Assembly: GCA_009774735.1 (NCBI GenBank)
Contig: VSOH01000051.1
Coordinates: 1 to 8,790, forward strand
Direction: 5' to 3'
Source of the DNA: Clostridiales bacterium
GTDB taxonomy: Bacteria > Bacillota_A > Clostridia > Oscillospirales > Acutalibacteraceae
Length of the DNA stretch: 8,790 nucleotides
A program made the position numbers and the translations under genes. Numbering within the stretch: position 1 is the stretch's first letter; every line of letters starts with the position of its first letter. Below, piece by piece: positions 6,910 to 8,790 of the stretch. Under the pieces are notes generated by a model. The model saw only the letters and a program-made list of their open reading frames with translations, was not told the origin of the DNA and did not search any database.

Positions 6910-6914
6910 AAGGA
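6910..6914 (+). promoter_or_regulatory. Shine-Dalgarno for clpP
   Basis: AAGGA lies 11 bases before the ATG at 6926, a slightly long but workable distance. An in-frame TTG at 6905 would lie upstream of this site and add seven residues (MIRIVNF) not expected in ClpP, whereas ATG 6926 gives the familiar MALVPYVLEQT start. Confidence 0.6.
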
Positions 6915-6925
6915 TAGTGAATTTT

Positions 6926-7507
6926 ATGGCATTAGTACCCTATGTTCTTGAGCAAACCAGCGCCGGCGAGCGTTCAATGGATATTTATTCAAGACTCTTA
7001 AATGACAGAATTATTGTTCTTTCGGATGAGGTTAATTCAACAACGGCTTCTCTTGTTGTAGCACAGCTTCTTTTTCTTGAAGGACAGGATAGTGAAAAGG
7101 ATATAAGCCTTTATATCAATAGTCCGGGCGGTTCTGTTACAGACGGTATGGCTATTTATGATACAATGCAGTATATCAAATGCGATGTTTCAACCATTTG
7201 TATGGGTATGGCTGCATCAATGGGTGCATTTTTGCTTTCAAGCGGTGCCAAGGGCAAAAGAATTTGTCTGCCTAATGCTGAGGTTATGATTCATCAGCCT
7301 CTCGGCAGAACAGAGGGTCAGGCAACCGAAATTGAAATTGCTGCCCAGCATATCCTTAGAACCAAGAAAAAGCTGAATTCTATTATGGCTGAAAATTGCG
7401 GCAGAACTCTTGAAGAGTTAACTGCTGCAACCGACAGAGATAATTGGCTTTCTGCACAGGAGGCTCTTGAGTTCGGTCTTGTTGATAAGGTTATTGATAA
7501 AAGATAA
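6926..7507 (+). CDS. clpP: ATP-dependent Clp protease proteolytic subunit ClpP
   Basis: ClpP is a serine peptidase (family S14) that forms the barrel-shaped proteolytic core working with ClpX or another Clp ATPase in the cytoplasm. The catalytic triad is complete: S98 in GMAASMGAFLL, H123 in VMIHQPLG and D172 in TDRDNW, the same numbering as in well-studied Firmicute ClpP. The handle motif G-Q-A-T-E-I-E-I is also present. From ATG 6926 the protein has 193 residues, normal for the family. The N-terminus LVPYVLEQTSAGERSMDIYSRLL is typical, including the Pro-Tyr-Val axial loop start. It lies between tig and clpX, with only 14 bases before clpX, so the two Clp genes are very likely co-transcribed. 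No CtsR operator is evident upstream. Confidence 0.97.
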   Translation: MALVPYVLEQTSAGERSMDIYSRLLNDRIIVLSDEVNSTTASLVVAQLLFLEGQDSEKDISLYINSPGGSVTDGMAIYDTMQYIKCDVSTICMGMAASMGAFLLSSGAKGKRICLPNAEVMIHQPLGRTEGQATEIEIAAQHILRTKKKLNSIMAENCGRTLEELTAATDRDNWLSAQEALEFGLVDKVIDKR

Positions 7508-7521
7508 TTGAGGTAGATTTT

Positions 7522-8790
7522 ATGGCTCGTGATGATTCACGAAATGCAATTGCACGCTGTTCTTTCTGCGGAAAGAGCGAAGCTATGGTGCATAAGCTGA
7601 TTGAAGGTCCCGGTGTGTTCATCTGTGATGAATGCGTCAGTCTTTGTATGGATTTGATTGAAGAAAGCTCCGCACCCAATATTCCGCATAAGTCCTCAAA
7701 TGAGGATTTAACGCTCCCTAAGCCAAGTGAAATCAAGGCTAAGCTTGATGAGTATGTAATCGGACAGGACGATGCAAAAAGAGCATTGGCAGTTGCTGTT
7801 TATAATCATTATAAACGTATTTATTCGGACGGCGGCAGCGGTGATGTTGAACTGCAGAAAAGTAATATTATGCTTTTGGGTCCGACAGGTGTAGGTAAAA
7901 CAATGCTTGCGCAGACTCTTGCAAGGATACTGAATGTGCCCTTTGCAATTGCAGACGCAACAACGCTTACCGAGGCTGGTTATGTTGGTGAGGATGTTGA
8001 AAATATTCTGCTCCGGCTAATCCAGGCTGCAGATTTTGATATTGAAAAGGCTCAGCGCGGCATTATATATGTTGATGAGATTGATAAGATTTCACGTAAA
8101 AGCGAAAATCGTTCAATCACACGTGATGTAAGCGGTGAGGGTGTTCAGCAGGCTTTGCTGAAAATTCTTGAGGGCACGGTTTCCAATGTTCCTCCGGGAG
8201 GCGGAAGAAAGCATCCACAGCAGGAATTTATTCAGATTGATACATCTAATATTCTGTTTATCTGCGGCGGTGCTTTTGACGGTATTGAAAAAATTATTGA
8301 AAAAAGAATTGGCGGTAAGTCACTGGGATTCGGTGCAGAACTTGGTGTTCAAAAACTCGAAAGTGAAAAGATTCTGCGTCAGGCTACTCAGCATGATTTA
8401 GTGAAATATGGATTGATTCCTGAATTGATTGGTCGAGTTCCTGTTATTTCCGTACTTGATAATCTTGACAGGGATGCTTTAATCCGTATTATGAAAGAAC
8501 CTAAGAACTCTATTTTAAAGCAGTATGTCAAGCTGTTTGAGCTGGATGGTATTGAGCTGGAATTTAAGGATGAAGCACTTGAAGCAGTTGCTGATATAAC
8601 CCTTGAACGAAAAACAGGTGCAAGGGGACTCAGGAGTGTGTTTGAAGCTGTGCTTACTGATCTTATGTTCAATGCTCCAAGCGATGCGGCAATTGAAAAA
8701 GTTATAATTACAGAAGGAGTTGTTAAGAACGCAGATGAACCGATTGTTCTCAGAAATCCTAACAAAGAGGCAAAAACACTTACTGTAAAC
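7522..8790 (+). CDS. clpX: ATP-dependent unfoldase ClpX (3' end beyond window)
   Basis: ClpX is an AAA+ ring that recognises, unfolds and feeds substrates into ClpP. The N-terminal zinc-binding domain has C13, C16, C35 and C38. The Walker A GPTGVGKT spans 120-127, pore-1 loop GYVG 153-156, Walker B ends with D185 and E186, the RKH loop is at 229-231, the ClpP-docking loop reads LGF at 268-270 in KSLGFGAE, an arginine finger candidate is R305 in LIGRVPV, and sensor 2 is GAR with R368. The reading frame stays open for 423 codons to the last base, with no stop. Family length is about 410-430, so only a few residues are likely missing. GAGGT (7510-7514) lies 7 bases before the ATG, fixing the start. 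The N-terminal zinc domain shows this is ClpX rather than HslU. Confidence 0.96.
   Translation, partial: MARDDSRNAIARCSFCGKSEAMVHKLIEGPGVFICDECVSLCMDLIEESSAPNIPHKSSNEDLTLPKPSEIKAKLDEYVIGQDDAKRALAVAVYNHYKRIYSDGGSGDVELQKSNIMLLGPTGVGKTMLAQTLARILNVPFAIADATTLTEAGYVGEDVENILLRLIQAADFDIEKAQRGIIYVDEIDKISRKSENRSITRDVSGEGVQQALLKILEGTVSNVPPGGGRKHPQQEFIQIDTSNILFICGGAFDGIEKIIEKRIGGKSLGFGAELGVQKLESEKILRQATQHDLVKYGLIPELIGRVPVISVLDNLDRDALIRIMKEPKNSILKQYVKLFELDGIELEFKDEALEAVADITLERKTGARGLRSVFEAVLTDLMFNAPSDAAIEKVIITEGVVKNADEPIVLRNPNKEAKTLTVN

Noticed and set aside
8311..8340. LGF instead of IGF in the ClpP-docking loop of ClpX
   Set aside because: Isoleucine to leucine is conservative and the flanking KS-x-GFGAE context is intact, so ClpP docking is expected to be normal.
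8388..8765. Minus-strand open frame of 125 codons opposite clpX
   Set aside because: It is Ser-rich shadow coding opposite the conserved AAA+ C-terminal domain of ClpX, with no family resemblance.

Overview
The window looks like a chromosomal stretch from a low-to-moderate GC Gram-positive bacterium, most likely class Clostridia (Ruminococcus/Oscillospira-like relatives are plausible). The evidence is the ylqF-rnhB-yraN gene order, a tig-clpP-clpX cluster, a DUF1540 mini-protein, purine-rich Shine-Dalgarno sites, sigma-A-type promoters and AT-rich third codon positions. The taxon is inferred from family content and was not tested by any search.

Region 1 (1-3036, + strand) is a tightly packed run: the ribosome-assembly GTPase ylqF/rbgA, RNase HII (rnhB), a PD-(D/E)XK nuclease-like gene, and yraN (UPF0102). 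rnhB-yraN is a common housekeeping pair. Here the 411-residue nuclease-like gene sits exactly between them, starting on the rnhB stop codon (ATGA) and ending 65 bases inside yraN in another frame. It is also AT-rich compared with ylqF and rnhB. This is the most unusual part of the window.

Region 2 (3037-4600) holds the threonine synthase gene thrC. It probably has its own promoter inside the end of yraN and ends in a strong hairpin that can work in both directions. Facing it on the minus strand is a 56-residue protein with ten cysteines (DUF1540), diverging from a metallophosphoesterase gene.

Region 3 (5522-8790, + strand) is the protein quality-control cluster. A near-consensus extended -10 promoter precedes trigger factor (tig), followed by the ClpP protease subunit and the ClpX unfoldase. 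ClpX is open to the last base of the window and is probably only a few codons short of complete. Trigger factor folds nascent chains at the ribosome, and ClpX feeds tagged or misfolded proteins into ClpP.

Most of the window is ordinary core genome. I see no CRISPR array, insertion sequence, tRNA, rRNA or prophage gene, and no complete undescribed multi-gene system. The best candidate for something new is the single nuclease-like gene embedded in the rnhB-yraN junction.
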